Under the pieces are notes generated by a model. It did no database searches and was not told the DNA's origin. It was given only the letters and a program-made list of their open reading frames with translations. Both the position numbers and the translations under genes were made by a program. Of a stretch of 46,839 bases of DNA, positions 1 to 7,616 are shown piece by piece. How positions within the stretch are numbered: the first letter of the stretch is position 1; the number at the start of each line of letters is the position of its first letter. The stretch is from the NCBI GenBank assembly GCA_947446815.1, contig CANFGT010000012.1, positions 1 to 46,839 of the forward strand, written 5' to 3'. This DNA is from Acidimicrobiaceae bacterium. Its GTDB lineage: Bacteria; Actinomycetota; Acidimicrobiia; Acidimicrobiales; Ilumatobacteraceae.

Positions 1-172
1 CGACATTCTGTATCCGGCGTATCAACAAGAAATTATTCAGCACCACCTGAAGAACAATGACCCTCGCAATGCCCATGTGACCATCAACAGCATTGAAGGC
101 CATGATGGCTTTTTGATTGAAATCGTTGCGGTCGGGCACCATATCGCCACATTTTTGTCGGAAACTGAGTAG
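1..172 (+). CDS. metX: Homoserine O-acetyltransferase, C-terminal end (partial)
   Basis: The last 56 residues of a gene entering from the left edge; the frame begins at base 2 and stops at TAG 170-172. The fragment reads LYPAYQQE near its start and GHDGFLIE about 20 residues before the end. The family (alpha/beta-hydrolase fold, acetyl-CoA + L-homoserine to O-acetylhomoserine in methionine synthesis) has its catalytic His in exactly such a GHD-x-FLIE segment close to the C-terminus. Related serine or homoserine succinyltransferases of the same fold cannot be excluded from a fragment. Two small genes and a DMT transporter follow closely on the same strand, so they may be co-transcribed with it. 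Confidence 0.8.
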   Translation, partial: DILYPAYQQEIIQHHLKNNDPRNAHVTINSIEGHDGFLIEIVAVGHHIATFLSETE

Positions 173-210
173 CCCCCAATGCGGTCTGTTGGCGTGAGAG
201 ACTGTGAACG

Positions 211-609
211 ATGAGTCGCACGGTCCTGTTTGCAACAAATACCAATGTCAATCTCATTGGTGGCGGTCTTGTCCTCCTCGGGTTATTCCTTTTGATTGTC
301 ACCTTGGCATTTTGGAGATCTGCTGTCGAGGATCCGGAGGTTCTTGCTCCTCTTGAAATCATGGCCGATCGTAAATATGCGCGCGCAGATGATTCACGAC
401 GTCTTGCGATGTTGAATATGGCTCGCCCCGATGGCGCTGACCCAGTAGTGCACCATGCAGCTCCCGCCATGTTGGTGCGTGAGCCGGTGAGCGAACCCGA
501 ACGTCAATACCAAGACCCTTTTAATCATGCTGATGATGCTGTGGATCTCATCCCTGCACCGCAGTTAATTATTGATCCATTGCTGAATAACAACCAGGAG
601 AAGTACTAA
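211..609 (+). CDS. Hypothetical single-pass membrane protein, 132 aa
   Basis: I do not recognise this family. Residues about 14-35 form one strongly hydrophobic helix (GGGLVLLGLFLLIVTLAFW) near the N-terminus. A hydrophilic tail of about 95 residues follows, rich in Asp, Pro and Arg, with no cysteines and no obvious enzymatic motif. With a short polar N-terminus the likely topology is a membrane-anchored protein with the tail on one side. It begins 38 bases after the metX stop and its TAA overlaps the next ATG (TAATG), so it is probably translated in a coupled operon. No strong ribosome binding site is visible, only GAGAGA at unusually long spacing. Confidence 0.65.
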   Translation: MSRTVLFATNTNVNLIGGGLVLLGLFLLIVTLAFWRSAVEDPEVLAPLEIMADRKYARADDSRRLAMLNMARPDGADPVVHHAAPAMLVREPVSEPERQYQDPFNHADDAVDLIPAPQLIIDPLLNNNQEKY

Positions 610-830
610 TGGCTGCTTTTGAACCTAATGAGATGATTGCTCGCTTTAAGGACCGCGCTGCTGCGGTTCGTAAGCGTCCGTTACCCCCGGTGGCAGGCGA
701 GGAGCGTCAGCTTTTCATTGCTAATGCAGAAACTGACTTTCGTGACTTCGCCATTATCGGAGACGCAGTGGCGTCTATCGAAGACGGAATTCTCACTCTT
801 CGCATAGATCTCAATCCGCCAGCACAGTGA
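609..830 (+). CDS. Small conserved-looking cytoplasmic protein, 73 aa
   Basis: Unrecognised small protein. It is soluble, with a basic N-terminal half (FKDRAAAVRKRPLPPV) and an acidic, beta-prone C-terminal half ending in LTLRIDLNP. The start ATG overlaps the previous stop (TAATG) and the stop overlaps the next GTG start (GTGA), which is strong evidence of translational coupling and hence that this is a real gene. It has no membrane segment, cysteine or metal motif. Its place between a single-pass membrane protein and a DMT transporter suggests an accessory role there, but that is only context. Confidence 0.65.
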   Translation: MAAFEPNEMIARFKDRAAAVRKRPLPPVAGEERQLFIANAETDFRDFAIIGDAVASIEDGILTLRIDLNPPAQ

Positions 831-1753
831 CTTCGTCGTTCGCCTCTGCGCGAAGCAATTTCCGTCAACGAGAAGATATTCACATCATTGCCGCTGTGAC
901 GGCGGTGTTCGCCTGGGGCATTGGTCCCATCTTCAACAAGACGATGTCGGTCGATGCATCAGCCATAGTCTTTTACCGCATCTTGATTGGTGCGCCGCTC
1001 ATGACCGCGATGGCGTATCTCAATGGCGGAAAATTGTCGCTCGACCTGATGAAACGAACCGCCTTACCAGGCGTGCTTTTTGCCTTTTCGATGATTACGG
1101 GTTTTGCGTCCGTGAAGATGACATCTATTGCAAATGCCACTTTGATTACGACAGTGCAACCAGTTCTAGTTTTATTTGTGGCTCCGAAAATGTTCGGTGA
1201 GAAATTGCGACCGCGGCAAATTCTCTATTCAGCCTTTGCGTTGGCTGGAGTTCTGATTGTTGTGTTGGCTGCCGCTTCAACAAGCGGCGCCCATCTCAGT
1301 GGCGACTTGTTGGCTGTTGGAAACGTCACCATCTGGACTTCATATTTCGTGCTCTCGAAGAAGCGTCGTCTGGCTGGTGTCCACTCTTGGTCGTTTCTCT
1401 CCGCAGTGTTCTTGTGGAGTGCCGTCGTTGTGTTGCCATATGGCCTTGTGGTGAGCAATGACTTGGGTGCGATGACGAATGCCGACTGGGGACGCATCGT
1501 TGCTATGGCAGTAGGACCAGGAATCGTGGGCCACGGACTAATGACATGGGCTCAGAGCCATGTTGACGTGACGTTGGCATCTTTGCTGGGTTTGATGAGC
1601 CCCGTTATTTCAACGGCGTTGGCGTGGGCCATTCTGGACCAAAAACTGACCGTGTGGCAGACCGGCGGGGCGGCCGTTGTGTTGCTGTCCTTGGCCTTTC
1701 TCGTGAGGGAACAGCGCATGCCTGCGGAGGCTTCACTAGGACACGAGGTCTGA
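827..1753 (+). CDS. EamA-type drug/metabolite transporter (DMT superfamily)
   Basis: A 308-aa polytopic protein with about ten hydrophobic helices arranged as two EamA repeats (roughly residues 20-145 and 160-290). Typical family elements are the N-terminal repeat around VFAWGIGPIFNK and the second-repeat end ALAWAILDQKLTVWQTGGAAVVL, where the conserved Glu of the family is replaced by Asp in ILDQKL. Members export or import small metabolites; the substrate cannot be read from sequence. It starts at GTG, overlapping the preceding stop by four bases, and closes the metX-led run. An amino acid or sulfur-metabolite exporter would fit the metX context, but this is inference. Confidence 0.85.
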   Translation: MTSSFASARSNFRQREDIHIIAAVTAVFAWGIGPIFNKTMSVDASAIVFYRILIGAPLMTAMAYLNGGKLSLDLMKRTALPGVLFAFSMITGFASVKMTSIANATLITTVQPVLVLFVAPKMFGEKLRPRQILYSAFALAGVLIVVLAAASTSGAHLSGDLLAVGNVTIWTSYFVLSKKRRLAGVHSWSFLSAVFLWSAVVVLPYGLVVSNDLGAMTNADWGRIVAMAVGPGIVGHGLMTWAQSHVDVTLASLLGLMSPVISTALAWAILDQKLTVWQTGGAAVVLLSLAFLVREQRMPAEASLGHEV

Positions 1754-1759
1754 CCCCCG

Positions 1760-1787
1760 TTGCAGATATCGCCCGCCTCGCTAGGAT
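1760..1787 (+). promoter_or_regulatory. Candidate sigma-70 promoter of tRNA-Gly
   Basis: TTGCAG at 1760-1765 and TAGGAT at 1782-1787 are separated by 16 bases. The -10 element ends 13 bases before the tRNA, giving a short pre-tRNA leader of about six or seven bases. It lies just after the DMT transporter stop at 1753. Confidence 0.5.
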
Positions 1788-1800
1788 AGGAGGCACACAT

Positions 1801-1876
1801 GCGGATGTGGCTCAGTTGGTAGAGCATCACCTTGCCAAGGTGAGGGTCGCGAGTTCGAATCTCGTCATCCGCTCCA
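1801..1876 (+). tRNA. tRNA-Gly (anticodon GCC)
   Basis: A complete cloverleaf. The acceptor stem GCGGATG pairs with CATCCGC (1866-1872), followed by discriminator T and an encoded CCA (1874-1876). The anticodon stem TCACC/GGTGA encloses the loop TTGCCAA with anticodon GCC at 1834-1836. The T arm is CGAG-TTCGAAT-CTCG. It decodes GGC and GGU glycine codons. Confidence 0.97.
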
Positions 1877-1879
1877 TGG

Positions 1880-1902
1880 GGCGCCCTTCGGGGCGCCTTT
1901 TT
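1880..1902 (+). terminator. Rho-independent terminator after tRNA-Gly
   Basis: A seven-bp GC stem GGCGCCC/GGGCGCC is closed by a TTCG tetraloop and followed directly by TTTTT. It lies three bases past the tRNA CCA end and before the oppositely oriented small gene ending at 1913. Confidence 0.9.
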
Positions 1903-1912
1903 GATTCTCCAG

Positions 1913-2197
1913 CTAGCTATGCCCTGAATCGCTCGATTGAGGCTTGATACGCGAATCCTCCACGATGCGATTGCGGATACGTAAGTACGCCACGCCGATT
2001 CCTACGGCGAATTCAAGGCTGACATTGACCAGATGGCTCCAGTCGTCATGGTGGCCACGAATCTCATGTGTAAACCGGACGATGCGATAAGTCGTATAGA
2101 TCTCTCCATCATGTGTGACGTCAGTGAAAACGGGGTCATCAACAAAATCTTCGACAGTGGTTGCCTCTGATAACAGAATGTATTGCGGGGGATTCAT
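1913..2197 (-). CDS. Hypothetical protein, 94 aa, downstream of the response-regulator-like gene
   Basis: Unrecognised. The acidic N-terminus and central segment (FTDVTHDGEIYTTYRIVRFTHEIRGHHDDW) look like a small beta-rich domain, followed by an amphipathic helix (LEFAVGIGVAYLRIRNRIVEDSRI). There is no signal peptide or membrane helix. It starts 12 bases after the stop of the LuxR-type regulator gene on the same strand, so the two probably share a transcript; no good ribosome binding site is visible. It could be a small partner of the regulator, but nothing in the sequence proves it. Confidence 0.55.
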   Translation of the reverse strand: MNPPQYILLSEATTVEDFVDDPVFTDVTHDGEIYTTYRIVRFTHEIRGHHDDWSHLVNVSLEFAVGIGVAYLRIRNRIVEDSRIKPQSSDSGHS

Positions 2198-2209
2198 CTG
2201 TGGTGCCGA

Positions 2210-2845
2210 CTAGGCGAAATCAGGAATCTGCCAGTTGGTGTTTTGCAATAAAGCCAACTGAGTTCGATTTGAGAGTTGATTGACGCGCAAGATGCTCGCA
2301 ATGCGATTCCGAACCATCTGAATCGTCAGTTGCAGCGCTTCGGCAATTTCGTGGTCGGGCAAACCCACCCCAACAAGTTCGGTGATGTAGTGGTCGTTGT
2401 CGTCTTGGAAGGTAATCGATCGAGTGAGTGCACCAGGAGTGAGATGGAGCGCCTTCACAACTGGATGATTGACAAGTGATTCCTCGCCATGAAGGGTGCG
2501 CTGCAAGGTGGAGAACACCTCGTCGCCATTTCGATCAAGCTGCAAAACATTGTTAAATCCGAATTGATGAGCCTTGACTAACAATGGGACTGTAGGTGTT
2601 TGTGTCGCGACAACTCGAGTAAGTGCTGAAGCAATTTCGGGCGCGATATGACGTTGCAGCATTCTGTTGAAATCAAGACCAGCACCTGAAGAGACTGAGA
2701 CATCGACCGGCGCAGAATGAAGGGCGTCGATGGCTTGTCGACCGTTTCGTGCCACATTGACATTGGTGATGTTGCTGTTATTTCGAAGAACAGAAATCAG
2801 GGAATCAAGCGGTTCTGCAGTGTCATTACAGACGAGAACATTCAT
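2210..2845 (-). CDS. Orphan response-regulator-like protein with LuxR-type HTH; degenerate receiver
   Basis: A 211-aa protein. Residues about 1-110 follow the layout of a receiver domain (MNVLVCND at strand 1, AHQFGFNNVLQ near the end). Strand 3, where the phosphoacceptor Asp should lie, reads VDVSVSSGAG, so Ser replaces the expected Asp and phosphorylation is doubtful. Residues about 150-205 resemble a GerE/LuxR helix-turn-helix (ELVGVGLPDHEIAEALQLT, then the recognition helix VRNRIASIL). The start chosen is ATG 2845, preceded by AAAGGAG at five-base spacing; an in-frame ATG 18 bases upstream (2863) lacks such a site. No histidine kinase is nearby. It is likely a DNA-binding regulator acting without phosphorylation. 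Confidence 0.7.
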   Translation of the reverse strand: MNVLVCNDTAEPLDSLISVLRNNSNITNVNVARNGRQAIDALHSAPVDVSVSSGAGLDFNRMLQRHIAPEIASALTRVVATQTPTVPLLVKAHQFGFNNVLQLDRNGDEVFSTLQRTLHGEESLVNHPVVKALHLTPGALTRSITFQDDNDHYITELVGVGLPDHEIAEALQLTIQMVRNRIASILRVNQLSNRTQLALLQNTNWQIPDFA

Positions 2846-2955
2846 GTGAGCTCCTTTGGCCATGTGGTCTCATGACTCTGTTGCTACTTTCCCATAAGGT
2901 TGGTTCTATTAATTGGATTCAAATGTCATGAATCAATTGGTTGCAGGGGGAAAGT

Positions 2956-3894
2956 ATGTCTGTTCAATTTGGTGCCCATGTTGGTGCGCAGAACGCAACG
3001 GTGGAAGAACTACGCACGCTGTGGAAGTGGCTTGATAGCGCGGGTATGGACTGGATCAGTTTGTGGGACCATCTGTATGAAGCACCTCCCGCTGGGGGAA
3101 CACAGCCGCATTTTGAAGCGTTCAGCATGTTGGGCGCGTTGGCCGTCGACACGACTCGAGCTCGACTTGGATGCTTGGTGTTCTGTTCGCAGTATCGCAA
3201 CATTGGTTTGTTGATGAAAGGTGCCATTTCAGTTGATCATCTCAGTAGTGGTCGGTTTGAACTTGGCATGGGGAGCGGTTGGCACGAGCAGGAAGCCGAA
3301 GCTTTCGGATTTGACTTCCCATCGCAAGGCGGTCGCTTCAAAGTGCTTGAGGGCCAAATGCAGGCCGTGAACAAATGGCGCAATGGAGAGCGAGTGACGC
3401 AATCAAGTCCCAGCGTCGAGCTGAAGGATGCCTCGATGGTGCCTGGACCGCGCGGAAAAATGCCGCTGTGGATCGGCGGGTTAGGTCCAAAGCAAACACT
3501 GCGAATGGCAGGGGCCTATGCCGATGGATGGAATGCGGCGTATGCAAGTCCTACCCAGTACAAAGAACTCAATGAGATTTTGGATGGTTGGTGTGCGAAG
3601 GCGGGACGCGAACCAACCGCTGTTGAGCGCAGCATCAACTTGTCTTATGGCTTCAGCCGCGACGATGTTTCTGTAGTGAAAAAGCAATTGGAAGACCAGT
3701 GGGGCGCAGCGTCTGGCCGCATTATTTCCGGTTCGCTGCTGGGACGCCCTCAGGATGCAATGGAACAAATCGCTCCGTTCATTGAGGCTGGCGCGCAGAT
3801 GGTGAACATTGCCATTCGTCCACCGTGGGACCAGGATTTACTTGCAGAATATGTAGAAACAGTTGTTCCGATGATGCGCAAGGAATGGTCATAA
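2956..3894 (+). CDS. LLM-class F420-dependent oxidoreductase
   Basis: A 312-aa luciferase-like TIM-barrel protein of the bacterial luciferase-like monooxygenase family. Family features seen are the N-terminal FGAHVGAQNATVEELRTLWKWLD, LGCLVFCSQYRNIGLLMKGAISVDHLSSGRFELGMGSGWHEQE, and PLWIGGLGPKQTLRMAGAYADGWNA. Such proteins use reduced F420 or FMN to oxidise or reduce small organic substrates; the substrate here is unknown. The start is ATG 2956, with GGGGGAAA just upstream; an in-frame TTG at 2941 is less likely because it lies before that site. An alpha/beta hydrolase and an acyl-CoA dehydrogenase follow, suggesting a catabolic module for an organic acid or ester. Confidence 0.88.
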   Translation: MSVQFGAHVGAQNATVEELRTLWKWLDSAGMDWISLWDHLYEAPPAGGTQPHFEAFSMLGALAVDTTRARLGCLVFCSQYRNIGLLMKGAISVDHLSSGRFELGMGSGWHEQEAEAFGFDFPSQGGRFKVLEGQMQAVNKWRNGERVTQSSPSVELKDASMVPGPRGKMPLWIGGLGPKQTLRMAGAYADGWNAAYASPTQYKELNEILDGWCAKAGREPTAVERSINLSYGFSRDDVSVVKKQLEDQWGAASGRIISGSLLGRPQDAMEQIAPFIEAGAQMVNIAIRPPWDQDLLAEYVETVVPMMRKEWS

Positions 3895-3938
3895 TCTCCA
3901 CGTTCAAGAGCGCTGACATTCGCAACTATGGTGCAGAC

Positions 3939-4715
3939 ATGCAAACAGCACAGGTAAACGGAATCACACTCGCTTTCGAAGACTCTGGTGGGAACGGCCC
4001 CGTCGTCATTCTCAGCCATGGGTTCTTGATGGATCACTCCATGTTCGATGCACAAGTTGCTGTATTGAAAAAGGACTATCGCGTTATCACATGGGATGAG
4101 CGCGGATTCGGTGGAACAGTTGCCACTTCTGAATTTACGTATTGGGATTCAGCCAATGACGTGCTCGCCCTGATGGATCACTTGGGTATCGATTCAGCTG
4201 TCATCGGCGGAATGTCTCAAGGTGGTTTCCTTAGCTTGCGAGTTGCTCTGACGGCTCCTGAACGTGTGCGTGCGCTGATTCTTCTTGACACGCAGGCCGG
4301 CACAGAAGCCCCTGAAACTGTCGAGCCCTACAACGGCCTTCACGCCGCATGGGTAGAACATGGCGCGGTGGCAGTACAAGACATTGTCGCAAGCCTCATC
4401 CTCGGACCTGGCGATTGGACGGAGTGGTTCAACAAGTGGGGTGCCATGGTGCCCGACCAATTCACCAAGGCATTCAACTGCCTCATGCATCGCGATGATG
4501 TCACTGGCCGACTGGGCGAAATCCAGTGCCCAGCGCTGATTGTGCATGGCACCGCCGATGCCTCCATTCCAATGGAGAAGGCAGAGATTTTGCGAGACAA
4601 ACTCGCTGGTCAGACCACATTGGTGCCCATTGAGGGTGGTCCTCATGCGGCCAACATGACACATTCCGAGCCAGTCAACGACGCAATCCTTCGGTTCTTA
4701 TCCGCGCTCAAATAA
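3939..4715 (+). CDS. Alpha/beta hydrolase
   Basis: A 258-aa alpha/beta-hydrolase-fold enzyme. Visible are the oxyanion segment SHGFLMD, the nucleophile elbow G-M-S93-Q-G, the acid D207 in HGTADASIP and the base H236 in GGPHAANM. This gives a complete Ser-Asp-His triad typical of esterases, lactonases and 3-oxoadipate enol-lactonase-like hydrolases. The open frame extends upstream to 3825 inside the LLM gene. I place the start at ATG 3939 because the family usually begins a few residues before the first beta strand; no strong ribosome binding site decides it, and ATG 3885 is the alternative. It lies between an LLM oxidoreductase and an acyl-CoA dehydrogenase on the same strand. Confidence 0.85.
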   Translation: MQTAQVNGITLAFEDSGGNGPVVILSHGFLMDHSMFDAQVAVLKKDYRVITWDERGFGGTVATSEFTYWDSANDVLALMDHLGIDSAVIGGMSQGGFLSLRVALTAPERVRALILLDTQAGTEAPETVEPYNGLHAAWVEHGAVAVQDIVASLILGPGDWTEWFNKWGAMVPDQFTKAFNCLMHRDDVTGRLGEIQCPALIVHGTADASIPMEKAEILRDKLAGQTTLVPIEGGPHAANMTHSEPVNDAILRFLSALK

Positions 4716-4752
4716 CTGAAATACTTCTCTCAGCACGATTGAGGGGGGACTC

Positions 4753-5982
4753 ATGCCGTTACAACTAGATCTCGGTCCAGCAGCACAAGCATTTCGCGAA
4801 GAAGTTCGTACCTGGCTAGCGAGCAATGCTCCAAAGGAACTCATTGGAGTTTCTTCTGATGCTTTGCAACGTGGCCAAGTAAAGGGCGGTCGTGAGTGGG
4901 CTGACAAACTCGCTGAAGCCGGATACATGTGTGTGTCGTGGCCCAAGGAATACGGCGGTCGTGGTCTCACGGGCATTGAAGTTGCTGTTCTGAACGAAGA
5001 ATTTGCTCGTGCGAACGTCCCTCGCGTCACACGCGGAATGGGCGAGTGGCTTGTGGGTCCATCAATCATCGTCTGGGGTACAGATGAACAGAAGAAGCGC
5101 TTCCTGCCTCGCATCATTGATGGCACAGAGCGGTACTGCCAAGGTTTCTCAGAACCTGATGCTGGCTCTGACCTTGCGGCGTTGAAGACACGCGGAGTGA
5201 TTGATGGCGAAGAAGTACTGATCACCGGCCAGAAGGTCTGGACCTCAGGTGCAACAGAAGCAAACATGATGTTCTGTTTGTGCCGCACAGATCAGGACGC
5301 TCCGAAACACCAAGGCATTTCCTATGTGTTGTTGCCGATGTTTAATGAAGATCAAACGTCAAATGGTGTGGAACTGCGTCCGATTATGCAGCCACACGGG
5401 GCTTCCCACTTCACCGAAACGTTCCTCACTGAATCGCGTGCGCCAGTAGCCAACATCATTGGTGGCATGAACAATGGATGGCGTGTCACGATGACAACGC
5501 TGGGCAACGAACGCGGTGGCCATGCAACCACGCAGCACGTCGAATACACGAAGCAATTCTGGGAGGCCGTGGAACTTCTTAAGAAGTCTGGCAAGACCTC
5601 AGATCCAGTGATTCGTCAACAACTTGCCTGGGCTTTCAGCCACGTAGAGATCATGCGCTTCCAAGGTCTGAAGTTGTTGTCAGAAGTTCTTGCGCGCAAA
5701 GAGCCAGGCCCTGCAGCATCGATCAACAAAATGTTCTGGTCGGAATATGCCCAGAAGTTCTCTGAGCGAATGATGAATGCACGTGGCGCCGAATCAATGC
5801 TCATCATTGATGATGCAGATGGCAAATACGTTGCCGATCGTTGGACGTCGATGTTCTTCCAGCATCGTTCTTCCACCATCTGGGGCGGAACAGCTCAGGT
5901 GCAGCGCAACATTGTGGGCGAGCGTGTGCTCGGGCTCCCGAAAGAGCCCGACCCAAGCAAGCCACGTCCAAACGCAGACTAA
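4753..5982 (+). CDS. Acyl-CoA dehydrogenase
   Basis: A 409-aa FAD flavoprotein of the acyl-CoA dehydrogenase family, catalysing alpha,beta-dehydrogenation of an acyl-CoA. The N-terminal helical domain is residues about 1-125. The substrate/FAD middle domain contains YCQGFSEPDAGSDLAALKT and the beta domain GQKVWTSGA. The C-terminal helical domain ends with WGGTAQVQRNIVGERVLGLPKEP, the usual FadE-type C-terminal signature. The start ATG has GAGGGGGG seven or so bases upstream. It is third in a same-strand run (LLM oxidoreductase, hydrolase, dehydrogenase) and its stop overlaps the convergent VWA gene by four bases. The chain length or branching of the substrate cannot be inferred. Confidence 0.92.
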   Translation: MPLQLDLGPAAQAFREEVRTWLASNAPKELIGVSSDALQRGQVKGGREWADKLAEAGYMCVSWPKEYGGRGLTGIEVAVLNEEFARANVPRVTRGMGEWLVGPSIIVWGTDEQKKRFLPRIIDGTERYCQGFSEPDAGSDLAALKTRGVIDGEEVLITGQKVWTSGATEANMMFCLCRTDQDAPKHQGISYVLLPMFNEDQTSNGVELRPIMQPHGASHFTETFLTESRAPVANIIGGMNNGWRVTMTTLGNERGGHATTQHVEYTKQFWEAVELLKKSGKTSDPVIRQQLAWAFSHVEIMRFQGLKLLSEVLARKEPGPAASINKMFWSEYAQKFSERMMNARGAESMLIIDDADGKYVADRWTSMFFQHRSSTIWGGTAQVQRNIVGERVLGLPKEPDPSKPRPNAD

Positions 5983-6650
5983 ATATTTTCTTCGGCGTCC
6001 TTGCCGGCTTCAAAGAAATTGAGTGTGTCGACCTGTTCGCCACGACGCTTCTTTTCGCGCATGTTTGTCATGCCCTTTGAGATGCTCTGGAATGCCATGC
6101 GGGTGTTATCTCCGCGTCGATCCCACGCTTGTGAATTCTTTGCATCGAATCCCATCTGTCCTGCATCTGCATAAGCGTTGAGGCCTGCGGACAAAAAGAC
6201 AAAGGTCCAGCCGGCAGCGGTCTGCGCATCGACGAGTGCCTTTACTTGAGTCAATGAGAATTCTCGGGACTGGTTTTCCTCGCCGTCGGTCACGGTGACA
6301 AACACAATGTCCTCGTCAGCAAGACCTGCGGCAATACGAGCTTGCGCATCAACCTTGACGCGTCCGATCAGGAGGCCTGTTGCGTCGAGGAGAGGTGTGC
6401 CGCCGCGAGGGAGAAAACTGGAACTACTGATATCTGCGACTTCGGCGATGGGTGCACCCCACACAATGACGTCTTGAGGATCTTGGGAATCGAATTGAAC
6501 GAGGCTGACTCGCACGTCATTGCCTTGAGTTCGTTGTTCAGCAAGGAACTGGTTGACGCCGCCAACAACATCGGAGACGAGTGGTGCCATAGAACCGGAG
6601 CGATCCAGGAGAAGTGCCACGTGTGTGGTCTTTGGAGTTTGTGTTGACAT
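5979..6650 (-). CDS. VWA domain protein with intact MIDAS
   Basis: A 223-aa protein that is almost entirely one von Willebrand A domain, with no signal peptide or membrane helix, so probably cytoplasmic. All metal-ion-dependent adhesion site elements are present: D16-x-S18-x-S20 (DRSGS), T85 in RGGTPLLDA and D122 in TVTDGEEN. The C-terminal 50 residues are charged (NMREKKRRGEQVDT). Stand-alone cytoplasmic VWA proteins bind partners through the chelated Mg2+; no MoxR ATPase is visible here. AAAGG precedes the start. Its upstream region holds a palindrome resembling that before the neighbouring NrtR-like gene, so the two may be co-regulated. Confidence 0.88.
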   Translation of the reverse strand: MSTQTPKTTHVALLLDRSGSMAPLVSDVVGGVNQFLAEQRTQGNDVRVSLVQFDSQDPQDVIVWGAPIAEVADISSSSFLPRGGTPLLDATGLLIGRVKVDAQARIAAGLADEDIVFVTVTDGEENQSREFSLTQVKALVDAQTAAGWTFVFLSAGLNAYADAGQMGFDAKNSQAWDRRGDNTRMAFQSISKGMTNMREKKRRGEQVDTLNFFEAGKDAEENI

Positions 6651-6669
6651 TGACTTGCCTTTCGGGACT

Positions 6670-6697
6670 GGACACTATTTGTGTCGATGTGTCCTTA
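6670..6697 (-). promoter_or_regulatory. Candidate operator/promoter upstream of the VWA gene
   Basis: A perfect inverted repeat GACAC-TATTT-GTGTC (6671-6685) lies 20 bases before the VWA start, followed on the plus strand by GATGTGTCCTTA. On the minus strand the repeat contains TAGTGT, a plausible -10 hexamer, so a bound protein would block transcription. Plus-strand 6681-6697 resembles 7515-7532 upstream of the NrtR-like gene. Confidence 0.4.
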
Positions 6698-6752
6698 ATC
6701 TAGGGCGAGGGTGTGTCAATGATGCATATTTAGGTAAAAAACACTTTTATTG

Positions 6753-7493
6753 TTATTTATTATCTATTCGGCGGAAGCGAATCGGAGTGGGGAGTGCCTT
6801 GAGAGTGCCGGCCTTGTACATCAAAGCTGGACGACCAGGGGAGGATCCTGAATCGAAATATTCCTTGAGAGGGACAACGAATCCCGTGACGGCATCGACT
6901 TTGCGTCGAAAGTTTGCAGGGTCTACTTCATACTGCAAGAACGCCTCGTATACGTTGCGCAAATCACTGATGGTGAATTTGTTCTCGCAGAAATGAAGGG
7001 CCACAGGGGTGTCTTCGAGAAGACTCTCGGCTGTTTTTCGTGCACTTTCGATAATTCGAGCGTGATCAAATTCCAGAAGTTTCTTGTTGATGAGTTTTCG
7101 AATTGGGATGAATTCTGCCTGCTCGGAATTCTTGACTGCCTGAGTGGCTCCCGGGTGTGGGACGAGGGCGACATATGCAACAGCAATCGCGCGGTATCTG
7201 TTGTCTCGGTCCGGATCGCCAAACGCACCCACTTGATGGAGTTCGCTGCTTTTGAGAGTGATGCCCGTCTCTTCTTTGACTTTGCGCACCGCGGTGTCTT
7301 CGAGGCGTTCCTTCTCGCCGACTAATCCACCGGGAAGGGCCCATTGTGACTTGTTGGGACGTTCCGGTCGCTGCATCACCAGTACCTCGAGACGATCGCG
7401 TGGGTCAACACTGCGATCAGGATTAATGGTGAAGACAACCGAGTCAACATAGACGTAGAAGTTCATTTGCACAGTGCGTTTCGTAACACTCAT
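6753..7493 (-). CDS. nrtR: NrtR-like regulator: Nudix domain plus C-terminal winged helix
   Basis: A 246-aa protein with a Nudix-like domain (about 10-145) and a C-terminal winged-helix region (about 160-220; FTISDLRNVYEAFLQY, FRRKVDAVTGFVVP). This is the architecture of NrtR, the ADP-ribose-responsive repressor of NAD metabolism genes. The Nudix box begins at G56 and reads GLVGEKERLEDTAVRK-VKEETGI. Lys71 replaces the first Glu of the REUXEE core, so hydrolysis is probably lost, as suits a sensor. I chose ATG 7493; ATG 7511 and ATG 7466 are in-frame alternatives and none has a clear ribosome binding site. It is divergent from an ADP-ribosylglycohydrolase fusion and near a VWA gene, likely targets. 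Confidence 0.75.
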   Translation of the reverse strand: MSVTKRTVQMNFYVYVDSVVFTINPDRSVDPRDRLEVLVMQRPERPNKSQWALPGGLVGEKERLEDTAVRKVKEETGITLKSSELHQVGAFGDPDRDNRYRAIAVAYVALVPHPGATQAVKNSEQAEFIPIRKLINKKLLEFDHARIIESARKTAESLLEDTPVALHFCENKFTISDLRNVYEAFLQYEVDPANFRRKVDAVTGFVVPLKEYFDSGSSPGRPALMYKAGTLKALPTPIRFRRIDNK

Positions 7494-7511
7494 GTTGCAA
7501 GTCTGCCACAT

Positions 7512-7532
7512 TAAGTGTCGTGTTGTCCCTTA
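7512..7532 (-). promoter_or_regulatory. Candidate NrtR operator between nrtR and the ADP-ribosylglycohydrolase gene
   Basis: An imperfect palindrome: TAAGTGTC (7512-7519), five spacer bases, then GTCCCTTA (7525-7532), six of eight positions symmetric. On the minus strand TAATGT (7508-7513) abuts it as a possible -10 for nrtR. It resembles 6681-6697 before the VWA gene. The assignment to NrtR is inference. Confidence 0.35.
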
Positions 7533-7616
7533 TTCCAAAAGGGCGACACACCCCATGTGGTACATTATGGTCATATCTACAAGAAACCAACAGCGAATGC
7601 TGTGAAGGGGGAGCCC

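Noticed and set aside
2941-2955. TTG start for the LLM oxidoreductase
   Set aside because: ATG 2956 is preceded by GGGGGAAA at good spacing, and the TTG would place that site inside the gene.
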